Below, piece after piece: positions 1 to 9,901 of a stretch of 64,000 nucleotides of DNA. Origin of the DNA: Chrysopilus asiliformis. Lineage: Eukaryota; Arthropoda; Insecta; Diptera; Rhagionidae. The DNA lies in contig OZ035960.1 of the NCBI GenBank assembly GCA_964034945.1, forward strand, positions 14,759,903 through 14,823,902. Direction: 5' to 3'. The notes under the pieces are model-generated. The model saw only the letters and a list, made by a program, of their open reading frames with translations, made no database searches and was not told the DNA's origin. The first letter of the stretch is position 1, and each line of letters starts with the position of its first letter. The position numbers were made by a program, and so were the translations under genes.

Positions 1-992
1 TGAGAATGTTTATTATTAATTACCTAATAGGCCCAGTGTGCACACACATCTTAATTTTTCACACGTCTTCGTCGATTCGGTGCTAATTTGATTTTTACGC
101 AATCGCCAAGAATTGTGGGAATGGAGTTTTCTTCCTCAATTCGGGCATGAATTCACCTACCTTCCAGCGTAACTATTCATGTAATAAATTTTCAAATTTT
201 AACCATCCCACGTAGGGAATGCAATACCGGAGAAAATCTCTATACCGGTATTTCGGTATTGTAAAATGATAATACCGGGATCCCGGTATTAAAACCGGTT
301 TTCAACGAAATTATTTGTGTTAAAACTTCCTTGTTAAATTATTCAGTTCAAATTTGCTGTACTTTTATTTTTAAGATTCAAATAACTAAGAATACACACC
401 CAAAAGTTTATTTGGTGTGCAGTTTTGATTTCAGTAAATGTTCGTCTGGTTTTATCTCCACCGAACTTACACTTTACACAAATAAATAAGAACGGTAGGA
501 AAAATATTTTCACCCGTATTGTCTTTCTCACCCAAGCGACGCCGTCACCTGAGCACTCACCCAACTTTGAATTTGGTATTGTCTATCTCACTTGGAGCTA
601 GGTGACTGGACACGCGTGCATTGCTTTACAGTTCTATGCGATGATATTAATAGGTAATAGAAAAATGAATGCTTTGCAATTGCGATACAGAATAAACTTC
701 TAAAACGAATTGTCTCTGTTGTGAAATGGAAATGTCTTCCAAATTAGAAGAAAACCCTTTGGCTCGCCACAATCTTTTACGCTCTCTTGGCGCAATGTAA
801 GTATGAAATATACAAATCAATCTAAACGAAAGAATTTTTTTAAAACAACAATACCGATTTTTCGTCCATCACATGAATGAGTATGCGTCGTGTCCTGGGT
901 GAGAAAGACTTTAATGAGGGATTTAATACCGGACAAAAATGAATACGGGTGTTTAACCCTAGACCCGTGTATTATAAAACTTCCATTTATCG

Positions 993-1880
993 TGTACTTG
1001 GGCACTCAGTGCCCAGATGTAATTCTAATAGAAAATGTACACGGCAAAAAATCTTGGAGTGAATTCCAATCAAAACCGGATTACGCTGGACCTATATGTA
1101 ATCCAATGGAAAATTCTAATCCAATAATATGGATTGGAAATTTTTCTAAATTTATTTTTGGTTTAATTCAGTATTAAAGTCTAAAATTTTAATTAAATTG
1201 TAGACATTAATGTTAAAAGTACTTAAGTTCGATACATAATAAAAAACTTTTCAAATATGACTGCAAAAAAGGCTAAAATATTTTCAAAAATTCGCATGTA
1301 TTAAATTCCAATCCAAAATATGTATTAAGATTTCGTCAATATAATTTTTGGATTGAAAAATACTCCAGGATTTTTTGCCGTGTATGGCTGGTTTGTTTAA
1401 AAATCATAAAAATGTGGTTTATTCGTTAAACAAGTGAGAAGTACAATGGAAAAAATTTAATTTACAGAAATCGACTCAGAATATAGACCACCTTATAAGC
1501 TCGTATAACGAAAGACAATGCAATACATCACAACAATACAATATAAATAATATAATAAAACAATACAATATAATATCTGCATACAAGAATCATAAAAAGG
1601 GAAAAACCCAAAGCTGTAGTCAAAATAAAAAGAATTTTCATACAAAATGTACTGAGTTGGGCACTGAGTGCCCAAGTACATGATATCACGCATTTTTTTT
1701 TACAGCTGCCTCAACTCCCCCGGAGTCATGCAATTTTGGACATCTGTATTTTTTTGTAGTCTAACATACAGTTCAGAATATATTTTTTTCAGAAATATAT
1801 TGCATTTCATCATATTCTTTATTAAAAATATGTTTAATTTCGGTTCAAAAATCGTTCTGGGTACTCAGTGCCCAGTACAC
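993..1880. repeat. Thrice-repeated palindrome GGGCACTSAGTGCCC
   Basis: The palindromic word GGGCACT[C/G]AGTGCCC occurs near 1000-1015 and 1655-1671, and as a one-base variant (GGTACTCAGTGCCC) near 1859-1873. The first two copies lie in inverted orientation within longer arms (TGTACTTGGGCACTC... / ...GTGCCCAAGTACA). Together with the repeated CTAGACCCGTGTA / TACACGGGTCTAG block (near 958 and 1875), this suggests an older foldback or internal rearrangement inside the hAT-like element. Confidence 0.6.
1038..1384. mobile_element. Tc1/mariner-type MITE nested inside the hAT-like element
   Basis: Inverted ends CACGGCAAAAAATCTTGGAG (from 1040) and the complement of CACGGCAAAAAATCCTGGAG (ending at 1382) enclose 343 bp. 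A TA dinucleotide flanks each side (1038-1039, 1383-1384), the classic mariner target duplication. The interior is AT-rich and contains short ATTGGATT/AATCCAAT palindromes. There is no coding capacity. It must be younger than its hAT-like host. Confidence 0.75.
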
Positions 1881-2014
1881 GGGTCTAGGGTTAATTCAAT
1901 ACCGAAATACCGGTATTGAATCTTCGAAAACCGGGATTTAATACCGGACAAAAATGACCGGTATCCCGGTTTTCGGGATACCGGGATACCGGTATTGCAT
2001 TCTCTAATCCCACG

Positions 2015-3268
2015 AAGGAAAAAACAAAATTGAATAGAAATTCAATCGAATTTTACCAACTAGATACTCCTGTGTAATTGTTAAAGGTGCACATTAGTGC
2101 TTTAGTAACCGAAACGTGTTTTTAAAGCGTAAACAACGGACGAATTGAATTTTAGGGACAATCCAATATTCACTTGTGTAAGGTATGGTACGCGTCTTCT
2201 GCCTAGATTTCAATTTGTGCCCACGCGAAACCATTGCCATGGGCAGTTTTGTCTTAATTTACGAAATTTCATTACATGTTTATTGATCTAAAGCTTAAAC
2301 TCTTAGCTTATTATCAAGAAAAACAAAAAGAAATGAAAAAAGAAAACGAATAAAAACAATCGGAGATCCTTACTGAAAGTAAAGAATTTTCGCCGTTCTA
2401 CATAAATATGCCACAGGGTAAAATTCTATAAATAAGAGACCTTCACGTTGTACAGGTAATATCGAAATGTTTTTTGTTCCATAAAGGCTATGCTCCATGT
2501 GGAATAGAAAATCATTTATATGAGTTTGTGCGATTTTTCCAAATGGGTTGTCGATCAAATACGTCACAATTTTACAAGGGTGGGAGGTCTGCGGAAGTGT
2601 GAGGGTGGTGTTAAATTGCATACAAGAATCGAGAGCAAAGTTAACGACGGGAAAAGGAGTCCAAAAGTTTAAACATCAACCAGTCTACTGAAGAAAAAAA
2701 AATTGTCAATTGGAACAAATATTTTTTGGAGGGAAATCTCTGTTCAACAAAGAAATTGTTATTTTAACAAAAATAAACTTACAAATGACATTTTGTTAAA
2801 TCAATAACACAATTGTGAAAGCAATAATACCGAATTTGGCGAAATGACAAAAAATTATTGTATTGTATTCACATTGTGTTTATTTCACAAAAAAATCGGG
2901 TTTTTCAAACAATTCCTTTATCAATTTTGTGTTCATTTCACATAAAATTCGGGTTTTTCAAACAATTCCTTTATCAATTTAACAAAAAAAACTTGTTGAG
3001 ATTCAACAATACAAACTTCGTCATATAGGAACTAGGTTTTTGTTATTATTTTTTGAGTGTAGACAGGGTTTGGTCAAAAAATATTATTTACATCGTAAAA
3101 AATACAAAGAACCATGCAAGAAATAGCGTTTTTCGTGCCACTGGGTTAATTATGAACCCGTGTAATTTTCAGTTTGGTTGAGGACTTTTTGGAAAGGGCA
3201 CAGTCTCTAGTTTCATCCATATATTGCTTCAAGAGCCACCGGATTGCAGGGGGATGGTGAGGGTTTAA
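2015..3268. other. Non-coding AT-rich DNA with a 53-bp tandem duplication
   Basis: No supported gene. From about 2880 to 2980 a 53-bp unit (core CGGGTTTTTCAAACAATTCC) is present twice in tandem, the cores starting at 2897 and 2950. The surrounding 2700-3055 stretch is rich in AACAAA/TTTGTT in both orientations and may be an old foldback element, but I could not define its ends. Confidence 0.55.
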
Positions 3269-3335
3269 CGAACTTTCTCGTGATTTTTCACATGATTTCT
3301 TCTATGATTTCTGTGAAAAATCACGAGAAAGTTCG
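3269..3335. repeat. Perfect 23-bp hairpin
   Basis: Arms 3269-3291 and 3313-3335 are perfect inverted repeats (core TTTCTCGTGATTTTTCAC / GTGAAAAATCACGAGAAA) separated by 21 nt. Its size resembles a miRNA precursor stem, but a small MITE remnant is equally possible. No TSD was seen. Confidence 0.7.
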
Positions 3336-4593
3336 TATTTATTCATATTTTTAATAGTTCCTATTCCTTTATGCCCTTTTTTGACTAAATTCTATCTATG
3401 GTTTATAACCCTGACACTTTACCACTGAATATTAGTTTATTTAAAATCGTTGATATCAATTCAGATATTTAATCGATATTTCCAGTGTTAATAAGATCGA
3501 TAAGACCACGCACATCGCAACAATCCGCACAATATTTGAATAATGCACGAAATTTTATCCGTATGTGAAACAGGATTAAGAAATCAAGTTACTTGGCTAT
3601 AGATTCAGTTCCGAAAACACTTTGTTGGTGGTATAGGCATATAGTATTAGATCGATTTCAAATGTGCCTCCAACGATGAAAATTCTGGCGACAAAGCTAC
3701 CTTTTCATTACCTACTGGTTCTACTGTTACAAACAGAGACGCCATCGTTAACGTATTCAACGCTATTACCTTGATTCCCGTCGAAAAGCAACATTTTTTT
3801 TTTTCGTTGGGATTATGCTTTACATTGAACACCTGTCGTCATTTCCCTCGAATTTTTACCTTTGTCTACTAACTGTAAGTAATTTTATTTTCAATTCAGC
3901 CACGTAACCATATCCCGGCGAACATGGTACCCGCCGTAATCGTGACCAATATGAAATTCTGCTCCCTTTTGGTATTTATTGCCATTGCCTCCGGAACACG
4001 ATACACATTTCGTTCAAAATCATTGGCCATAAAGTAAAGAAAATACAAAATACAAAAAAAAAACAAGAATCCAACGACGAAAAAACGACACACACAACAT
4101 GAACATATGTTTGAGATTTTGGGGGGGGAGTTAGAAACGAGACAAGAGTCAATAGGGCAGGCCAGGTGGTGCGACATCGGTCAGTGGAACCAGCCAACCA
4201 GCAAACTGCACCCAAAAAAAAACTTTCACAATAATACAAGAGGACGCACTAAAATGCAGTCACGGCAACATGCAAAATTTTATATTAGCAAAAGGGTAAA
4301 AAAAAACATAGCAGTTGCAAGGGGTGTCCTGGTTTATATCGTTAAAAAACGTAAAAAAATATTAAGAGCTACGTACGCGTTATGGAGACACGGCAAATAG
4401 GTAATAGTTTTTTTGAAAATAAAATCCTTCTTTTATTACACACAGAGTTTTTGCAAACTTAAAACTCTACGAAATAATATATCTAGAAAAATATAATTTA
4501 ATGTCTGTATGTCTGTCTAAATGTTTTTTCCAAAATCACGCGAAAACGGCTCATCCGATTTTGAAGAAATCGTGTACACGGGTACAGTTAATT
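3336..4593. other. Non-coding AT-rich stretch
   Basis: No gene is supported. Overlapping short open frames on both strands near 3900-4400 are AT-rich and lack codon bias, splice context or recognisable motifs. Confidence 0.4.
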
Positions 4594-4725
4594 GCAGAAT
4601 AAAAGATAGGATTCCTTATTTTGACCACCGCTCTTGCAGAATAAAAGATAGGATTCCTTATTTTGACCACCGCTCTTGCAGAACAAAATATAGGATTCCT
4701 TATTTTGATTCTGAACCCCTCTCCT
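4594..4725. repeat. 42-bp tandem repeat, three copies
   Basis: A 42-bp unit starting GCAGAATAAAAGATAGGATT begins at 4594, 4636 and 4678. The first two units are essentially identical. The third has drifted (AACAAAATATAGG) and merges into unique sequence. It sits within dispersed repeat sequence that resembles the CTGT-bearing family (CGAAAACGG...CATCCGATTTTGA). Confidence 0.85.
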
Positions 4726-4989
4726 GATAGGTTTTGAGCTGTTCAACTTATAAGAAGGTGGTTTTTAGTGTTGGATAAAAGACCTGGCAGATGATAATCA
4801 GCAATTAAAAAATATTTCTCCCTTACCCCCTTAACCGCTGCCCAGACCATCATCTAGTTTACAGAACGGATTTTGATCGAGTTTTCACCATTAAAAAAGT
4901 CGCGCCTAAACAAAATTCCGCCCACTATACATTTACCCGCCCCGTTCTCAGTAACCTCCGCCCACGGCTTTTTCCTGAACAAATGAAGT

Positions 4990-5760
4990 GATATTCATAA
5001 GATTTTTATACACTATATGATATATCATATATCAATATATTAGATTTGGTGTGGCGTTTGTAACGCATCATCGAACCAATAGTCGGACACACAAAAGAAC
5101 TACAAAACCAGGGTGTTAGGGATGACCAAAGATTTTGATTTCCGTATGTCCGTCCTTCTATCTGTCCTTCTGTCTGCCCGTTTGTCTGTCTATCTGTCCG
5201 TTCATTTCCCCGTCTGTCCGTTCGTCCATCTGTCCGTCCATCCGTCCGTGAACACCATACATTTCGAAAGGATTGAGCTAAAGACATGAAATTTTGTATA
5301 GTTGCGTTTCTCGTAAATGGCAAGGCTCAGTTCTGGAATGGGCAAATTCGGACGATTCCTTCCTCCTTTCCCACACATATGAAACAGTCTTATGAAATTT
5401 CCTCAAAAACAGTGAGTTGTATTGAAAAATTCATGAAAATAAAATGTCTTTAGAATATGATTTCACATATACATCAAAATTCCGTTGGACTATTCCTTTC
5501 CTCCTCCGCCATACAAATTAAATAGGTTTTTTCTATTTTCTCGAAAACGATTAGTTGTATCGAAAAATTTATAAAGACGAAATGTTTTTAAAATATAATT
5601 TTACATAACCGTTCCATACATCAAAATCCAATCCGACTACTCCTTTCCCACTCTCCTATACAAATGGATTTTTTTAAATAAATATTTTGTCTATAATCAT
5701 ATAGACTCTGTATTTGACGATTGGCCCTGGCCAATTGTAGCTTTTCTTATGTTTACCAAT
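4990..5760 (+). repeat. Dispersed repeat with CTGT/CCGT microsatellite core
   Basis: A degenerate (GTCTGTCCGT)n tract at about 5143-5250 is followed by the family's hallmark text: ATTGAGCTAAAGACATGAAA, then TCTCGAAAACG and ACATCAAAATCC blocks, and it ends with CCAATTGTAGCTTTTCTTATG near 5735-5755. The same order is found at 16448, 54202 and (reversed) 32290. An AT palindrome lies at 5012-5042. No coding capacity. Confidence 0.6.
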
Positions 5761-5940
5761 AGTTGTACTGCGAGACCGAAGGTCAAAGAGAATATTAGCT
5801 GGGAGGTTCACAGAGACGGCAGGATCATAAGAAAGTCCTGTTAGAACAATACCATTTTTTTATAAAATTTGCTGCTCACTAATCTAGTGTTAAAATGTAT
5901 AAATTCGAAACTGAAAGACCTGTACGGATAACGCGAATAT

Positions 5941-6066
5941 CTCGAAGCTCGGAGAATCTTGGAGAATCTCGGAGAATCTCGGAGAATCTCGGAGAATCTC
6001 GGAAAATCTCGGAGAATCTCGGAGAAATGAATTGTAATTAATCTCGGAGAAATTAATTACAATTCA
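5941..6066. repeat. 10-bp minisatellite followed by a 15-bp hairpin
   Basis: About eight copies of TCTCGGAGAA run from 5945 to 6027. Directly adjacent, TGAATTGTAATTAAT (6028-6042) and its exact complement (6052-6066) flank one more CTCGGAGAA unit, so the loop of the hairpin is itself a repeat unit. Confidence 0.85.
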
Positions 6067-7213
6067 GGGATTTAAATATCGCTCATAACCAATTTAATGT
6101 TTTGAAATGTTTACCCAAAGGTCCTGCATCAAAAGTTGTTTATTAATTTTCCTTCCAATAGGTGATGGATCAAAAGCTGATTTTTTTTCGATATTTCTAA
6201 AATGTAAACACCTCTCAAATTTTCTTTTGGAAGGAAAATTAATATAAAAAAAAATTCTTTTGTCCAAAATTGTTTTAAAATTTTAAACATTTCTGTACTC
6301 AAAATCGAATATTCTTATTTGTTAGGGCTTATAAGGACAATACGACCGTGAAAATAATCAATATATCGAACATTAGTAGCATTTAAAAAAAAACTCCCAC
6401 AAAATCATCCTTAAACCTCATGATAACAGCTGCCATTTGATAAAAAAAAATATCATCAAGTTTTTGTTATCATTGCGATTGTAAAAAATAACGACAATTT
6501 GTATCTTTGCTGATATTATGTTTAATTGGAAATATTTTTGACCGAGATAAAAAGTTGTTTTTATTGACCATTAGTCCTGTTCGGCCTTAATTTAAACATT
6601 TACTCATAAAATGTTGCACGCGAACATCATGAAAGTTAATAATTTGCAATAAAAAATAGTAATTTGGTACAAGGAGAAACAATATTTTCTGTTTTTTGGT
6701 ACATTGGTCCAAAACGGCAAGAAAGAAACGTCCATAAAGTTGTAGTCTTATTCTTGGTTGGGATCGTTCGGCATAATTTTCACAGAAATAAAATAAACCA
6801 GGAACAAACATCAGCCGTATTTGAATTTCCCTTTTTATCGTTGACTGCTTGTTCCGCATTTATATTGCCGTGCGGATTTTCCCAGGACATAACAACGACA
6901 GCCGGGCGAGTCGAGGTGTGACAAGGAAAATTTACTTTGCCAAAACGGCTTTGATCCGGAAAAACTTTTCCTCTCATATTTTCAACGTTTTTTTTTTTAC
7001 TTTCACATTTGGACGTCTTCAGTCGAGTCGAGTTGAGTGTCGTCGATGAGAATTCAAAACGAACGAAAACGATGACGATGCTATCGGGGAGTAATAAAAA
7101 AAGGCGAAAATTGAGCAAATACGTTTTCACCAAATTGTTTTTCCTGTTTTTTTTCCTATCTAGCTTTTTGCTTTGCTTCTGTTTTATAAAATTGGAGAAA
7201 TCTAGGGATATAC
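6067..7213. other. Non-coding AT-rich stretch
   Basis: No convincing gene. Opposed open frames at 6590-7250 on both strands are of similar length and quality, so neither can be preferred. CAGTCGAGTCGAGTTGAGTG at 7020-7039 resembles an insect initiator/5'-UTR start. The ATG at 7072 opens a 59-codon frame with a Lys/Arg-rich start and a strongly hydrophobic segment (type II membrane anchor-like), but the hydrophobicity may only reflect T-rich DNA. Confidence 0.3.
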
Positions 7214-7253
7214 CTGTAACATATTCCCAACCAGTTCCGAATGTCAATTGATT
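7214..7253 (-). CDS. Candidate 40-nt internal exon of an unidentified gene
   Basis: On the minus strand an AG at 7255-7254 precedes a short frame encoding NQLTFGTGWEYVTG. It ends at a strong donor, ACAG|GTATAT (GT at 7213-7212). It continues the phase-0 frame of the candidate exon at 7338-7469 across an 84-bp putative intron, a size typical of flies. The weakness is the acceptor, whose pyrimidine tract is interrupted. I found no next exon to the left in the required phase, so the gene model is incomplete. A plus-strand frame overlaps it and is an alternative explanation. Confidence 0.3.
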
Positions 7254-7337
7254 CTCAGTCCTTCAGGTTCACAAATAATAAAAAGAAAATCCCAAAAAGT
7301 CAAATGTGAAAGTCACACGTTAAGTAATAATTCATAC

Positions 7338-7469
7338 CTCATTCCAGAATGACAGAAGCACAAACACCTTGCGCACAGGTTGAAGTTGATTGGCATAGTC
7401 GGCAGGACTAAAAGTTATAGTTCCGGAAATTGTATCTAAAATCTCCGCATAGTAATAGCAGAGTATACA
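7338..7469 (-). CDS. Candidate 132-nt internal exon of an unidentified gene
   Basis: An open minus-strand frame of exactly 44 codons is bounded by a pyrimidine-rich acceptor (TTTTTGTCCTGTGAG, AG at 7471-7470) and a good donor (GAATGAG|GTATGA, GT at 7337-7336). Both boundaries are in phase 0. The peptide includes ISGTITFSPADYANQLQPV and KVFVLLSFWNE and reads like an alternating beta-strand segment rather than AT-rich noise. I do not recognise the family. Joined to the 7214-7253 segment it gives about 58 residues. Other exons were not found, so this may be a real small-exon gene, an exon fragment or chance. Confidence 0.35.
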
Positions 7470-7539
7470 CTCACAGGACAAAAATGATATGAAAAGATTT
7501 ACGCTTCGGATGATGAACAAAATATTTCACCTTTACCTG

Positions 7540-8920
7540 AAGTGAGGAACGAACGTGATGTTTGCGTGAGAAGCAAAAGTAATAATTCTTCCAAGTCTAC
7601 ACACCGTCATAACTACTTATGCTTTGTTACTCGTACTCATACATACATATCCACTGGTTTTCGCCACAAAACGCCAAATAGTCTGGCAAAACTCACCATA
7701 TTATACAAAAATATAGCAAAAGTTATATGATAATACATAATAATAATTCCAGTGTGTGCTCAAACAACCCCTGCAAAGTAGTAGACGTCTGTCTACCATT
7801 TGTCTCTTTGCTCAACTGTGAATCCATATCATTGTTTTGGGGATGAGATTAATTTATTACCATCCACCAAAGTAGATCTGATATCAACCGAAATGAAAAA
7901 AGGGACAAAAAAGGATCATTTCATTTCTTTGCCATCTACTTTACTCCACTTCAATGTCAAGTTTTTTGATTAAAACAAAATAAAGATGTGGCACGAACAC
8001 AACGGAATGGCATAGACTTTAAGACGGGTAAACCAGAAACTTTATTCCGGGTGATGGCTTCCAATTTTATTAAATGTCGCATAAATGACTTAATTACATG
8101 GACTATTAAATGGAATTTTGGACCCACACGAATTTATATCACCATTATTTTCTGATCAGCAAATTTGTAAATAAAATTTATTATTATTTTCGTTAAGTAA
8201 TCAAATTCAATACAAACGGAAAAGTACATAATTTGTATTCATTTAACTTCTTTAATTTATGTTCTTATGGGTGTGTGCTGTGTGTGTGTCTAGCCATTTG
8301 TTATTCGCGCGTATAATTCCAATCTGAAGTTATAATATTCAGCCAATGAGAGAAAAGGATAAGCCGGATATATTCATGGATCAATAATTCATTTAAATAA
8401 CAAAGATATACCATTAAACTGTAGACATTTATAATGTTGAACCATAAATATGACATTTAATGCTCGTCTATGTAACTTGATATTCATATCTCCTTTTTGT
8501 GTTACAATTTCATATCGATAATGACAAAAGATGTGTGTTTTTTTTTTCAAATATCACTGCAGGTTTTTTGATTTATTGTTTTGATTTATTGAAATGTAAA
8601 ATCTTATTTGTGTAATAAAATATTTTAATCATAAGCAGTTCTTTAATAAATTACCCGTTTTTGTTGACCTAAAAAAGGGATTCGCCGCAGGCAAATGAGA
8701 CTAGCCACAACACGATGCAGAATAAAAATCTTTAAGAAAAACATGCCGCAGGCGAAAATGTTTATTGCAATATAACAACAATTTTTGTAGAAAAATATCA
8801 TTGAAGCTTTCTCAAAACAAAAAAAAATACTTTCGACTCTTTGGTTTTTTAGTGCATGCGTATTTTTCTAAATTTATAAAAAATTGAAAAAAAAAAATAG
8901 TATATCCAATTATTTTATAA
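7540..8920. other. Non-coding AT-rich stretch with two CGCCGCAGGCG motifs
   Basis: No gene is supported. The motif CGCCGCAGGC(G) occurs at 8683-8692 and, as TGCCGCAGGCG, at 8744-8754. It belongs to the dispersed family described at 19640. Confidence 0.4.
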
Positions 8921-9111
8921 TAGGGAATCGGGAATATAACTAAAATAGTTAATTTCAATTACAAAAATAGTCAATTTCAATTACAAAAATAGTAAATCGC
9001 CTAAAACAGTAAATTTTACTACTAAATAGTTATTGTTAATATTGAAAATAGTCGATTTTGACTATTTTTATAATTGAATTTAACTATTTTAATAATAGCA
9101 CCGATTACCCA
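8921..9111. mobile_element. Foldback MITE rich in AATAGTTAA words
   Basis: The ends TAGGGAATCGG (8921) and the complement of TGGGTAATCGG (ending 9111) enclose two arms made of repeated ATAGTTAATTTCAATTA and ACAAAAATAGTCAA words, facing a reversed set from 9042 on. The arms pair over roughly 60 bp with scattered mismatches. No coding capacity, and no unambiguous TSD. Confidence 0.6.
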
Positions 9112-9364
9112 TTGAAAAATAGTTAGATTTACTAATTTTTCTTTGCGTGCTATTTGATATCATTTAAAAATCAATTTCTTCATAGCCAATTGAAATTTTC
9201 AAATATTTGCCTTAATTGGATTTTGATGTATGGAAAAATGTTGTAAAATCCTATTTTAAACGATTTTTACCGCCATTCACAAAAATTATCTATGGAAAAC
9301 CTCTCACAATCCCGCCAACAATGAATTTGTGACTGCGAAAGTTTTTTTTAACAATTAATAGAAT

Positions 9365-9410
9365 GTGGGCCCGACGTTGTTGGGTTAAAGGATTTGCTGG
9401 GTTAAAGTAT
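9365..9410 (-). mobile_element. Degenerate Helitron-like 3' terminus
   Basis: On the minus strand, AACCCAACAACGTCGGGCCC is a diverged copy of the hairpin AACCCGGCAACGACGGGT seen intact at 51014-51037. The CTAG end is not recognisable. Confidence 0.35.
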
Positions 9411-9538
9411 AAACGTTTGCGAAATACCGAAAAAAAAAATCCAGAAATCACTTTCCTAACCACTTTTAAAGAAAAGCTGGTTTCTTACAGAAACTTCGAG
9501 TATAAATTTTGAAATTTTTACATCAAACTCGTGATCTT

Positions 9539-9901
9539 AAACCTGAGAGTAAATACGAAAGTAACTCTCAAAAACTCTCGAGAGTTACTCGCAGGAGGTT
9601 GTCCATTTCAGAGTTAATTTCGGCGATTTATCTCCTCCGGTGACCAATGTCTTGATTTTTTGACATCTTGCTTTAGCGAGTTCTCGAGAGCTACTAGCGA
9701 AATTCAAACGCCGTTCGTATCTAGCGAGCAACTCCCCGAGAGTTCAGTGGGTGCGTGTCGACTAGAGAGTAGAATCACTTTTGACAGCTCGCAGAAACTA
9801 GCTCGCGATTTTTTGCGAGTTTTTTTGAGCGACTCTCAGTGACGTGTCCATTTGCGAGTAGCTGCTATCGGCATTTACTCTCATGTGGACCGGCACCTTA
9901 A
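9539..9901. mobile_element. MITE, GAGAGTAAAT family, copy 1
   Basis: The interior matches the copy at 39564-39779: CTCTCGAGAGTTACTCGCAG, GAGGTTGTCCATTT and GACGTGTCC blocks in the same order. The right end is ATTTACTCTCATGTGGACCG followed by GCACCTTAA. The left end begins at CTGAGAGTAAATAC and lacks the outer GGTGCCGCTCCA part, so this copy is clipped or diverged there. It carries about 130 bp of extra central sequence, itself rich in GCGAGT/ACTCGC words. Confidence 0.7.

Larger units (their letters stand above)
205..2014. mobile_element. hAT-like non-autonomous DNA transposon with 8-bp target duplication
   Basis: The element spans 213-2006 (1,794 bp). Its ends are inverted repeats: TAGGGAATGCAATACCGG at the left and the complement of TAGAGAATGCAATACCGG at the right, one mismatch in 18. 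The 8-bp duplication ATCCCACG flanks it exactly at 205-212 and 2007-2014. An 8-bp duplication with a TAGGG/TAGAG start is the usual hAT signature. Both subterminal regions are packed with ACCGGTATT/AATACCGG words in both orientations (225-300 and 1896-1998), as expected of transposase-binding subterminal repeats. No transposase frame is present, so it must be mobilised in trans. A TA-flanked MITE sits inside it, and a 16-bp palindrome occurs three times (see separate entries). Confidence 0.85.

Noticed and set aside
6780..7247. 155-codon minus-strand frame
   Set aside because: Lys/Asn/Phe-rich, no recognisable motif, and conflicts with better splice-supported segments within it. Plus-strand frames are equally open.
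7072..7251. 59-codon plus-strand frame with a hydrophobic segment resembling a type II membrane anchor
   Set aside because: The hydrophobic part coincides with T-rich DNA, no convincing donor lies before the stop, and it overlaps the minus-strand exon candidates. Kept only as a note.
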